Source: Nitrospira defluvii (GTDB taxonomy: Bacteria > Nitrospirota > Nitrospiria > Nitrospirales > Nitrospiraceae). Taken from it: a stretch of 6,777 nucleotides of DNA. The notes beneath the pieces were generated by a model. It was not told the DNA's origin. It searched no databases and saw only the letters and a list, made by a program, of their open reading frames with translations. This document shows, in pieces, positions 6,579 to 6,777 of this stretch. The translations under genes were made by a program, and so were the position numbers. The stretch spans positions 1-6,777 of the forward strand of contig JACQHN010000211.1 of NCBI GenBank assembly GCA_016199015.1. The letters are read 5' to 3'. Each line of letters begins with the position of its first letter. Positions within the stretch are counted from its first letter, which is position 1.

Positions 6579-6703
6579 CTCGAGATCCGCGAAGCGTTAT
6601 ATATTTCTGGTGCAAACGCTAGAGTAGACGGCGAGGGATTCTGGACGGATCTGGCGCTAGAAGACGAGAACCAGAAGCTGAAGTGATACGAGTCTGGACT
6701 AAC
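6579..6703 (+). pseudogene. Decayed IS3-family OrfA (transposase HTH protein) remnant
   Basis: The frame at 6657-6683 reads LEDENQKLK and then hits TGA (6684-6686). This is very close to the leucine-zipper segment of IS3-family OrfA proteins (typically a LEDEN.KLK core). In the same frame, 6579-6596 reads LEIREA, matching the LGISEA of the OrfA helix-turn-helix. If one base is taken as lost after 6596, the next codons read IYFWCK, comparable to the TFYxWK motif. The distance between the two motifs is two codons shorter than in intact OrfA, and a stop follows at once, so the gene would be dead. After the stop, GAG and CTGGAC-T-AAC loosely echo the next OrfA motif. No OrfB and no terminal repeats are visible. 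The call rests on short recalled motifs and is tentative. Confidence 0.4.
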
Positions 6704-6777
6704 CCGGATAATTCATGGATTTCTATGAATCGGCTAGAAAACCGCACCGATCAAGGTGATCCGGAATTGTTCGCCGA

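Larger units (their letters stand above)
6367..6777. other. 411-base stretch without an intact gene
   Basis: After the glycosyltransferase stop there is a small tetraloop hairpin (CACCT 6383-6387 with GGGTG 6392-6396, no T-run), then a long GC-rich inverted repeat (6436-6486), then a stretch that reads like a broken transposase fragment (about 6579-6703). From 6725 an ATG frame stays open to the edge for 17 codons (MNRLENRTDQGDPELFA), with only a weak GGA upstream; it could be the start of a next gene but cannot be judged. Confidence 0.6.

Noticed and set aside
6725..6777. Start of a new gene at the right edge
   Set aside because: Only 17 codons are visible, the ribosome site is weak, and no motif is recognisable; kept only as a remark in the gene-free stretch.

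Overview
The window looks like bacterial chromosome of moderately high GC with Gram-negative, surface-oriented genes. The first gene is the 3' end of a two-partner-secretion (TPS) filamentous-haemagglutinin-type exoprotein. It is followed by a TPR-CHAT protein with an export signal. This pairing, a Lon-like exported protein and a polyprenyl-phosphate-sugar type GT2 enzyme fit an environmental Gram-negative lineage. Nitrospirota (Nitrospira-like) is my best guess, but it rests on family recall and not on a search.

Layout: (1) 1-1146 (+), the C-terminal 381 residues of a beta-helix exoprotein with an Ig-like domain and a Cys-containing tail; its start lies upstream of the window. (2) A 295-base gap ending in a strong Shine-Dalgarno. 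(3) 1442-4015 (+), an 857-residue exported TPR-CHAT putative cysteine peptidase with an intact His/Cys dyad. (4) 4178-4861 (-), convergent with it, an exported 227-residue Lon (S16/S18)-type domain protein in which the nucleophilic Ser position is Gly while the Lys is kept. A sigma70-like promoter lies immediately upstream, placed so that its transcript could be leaderless, and a perfect 13-base palindrome covers the -10 box. (5) 5125-6366 (+), divergent, a GT2 glycosyltransferase with four C-terminal membrane segments. (6) 6367-6777, no intact gene: a long GC-rich inverted repeat followed by T's (possible terminator) and what looks like a decayed IS3-family OrfA remnant near the right edge.

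How the genes may work together: the exoprotein and the CHAT protein share a strand and probably a role, with the exported CHAT peptidase as a candidate processing or control factor for the secreted adhesin. The Lon-like protein and the glycosyltransferase have their own promoters or orientations, so nothing in the sequence requires them to act in the same pathway. The most novel-looking points are the exoprotein/exported-CHAT pair and the Ser-less Lon-like protein.
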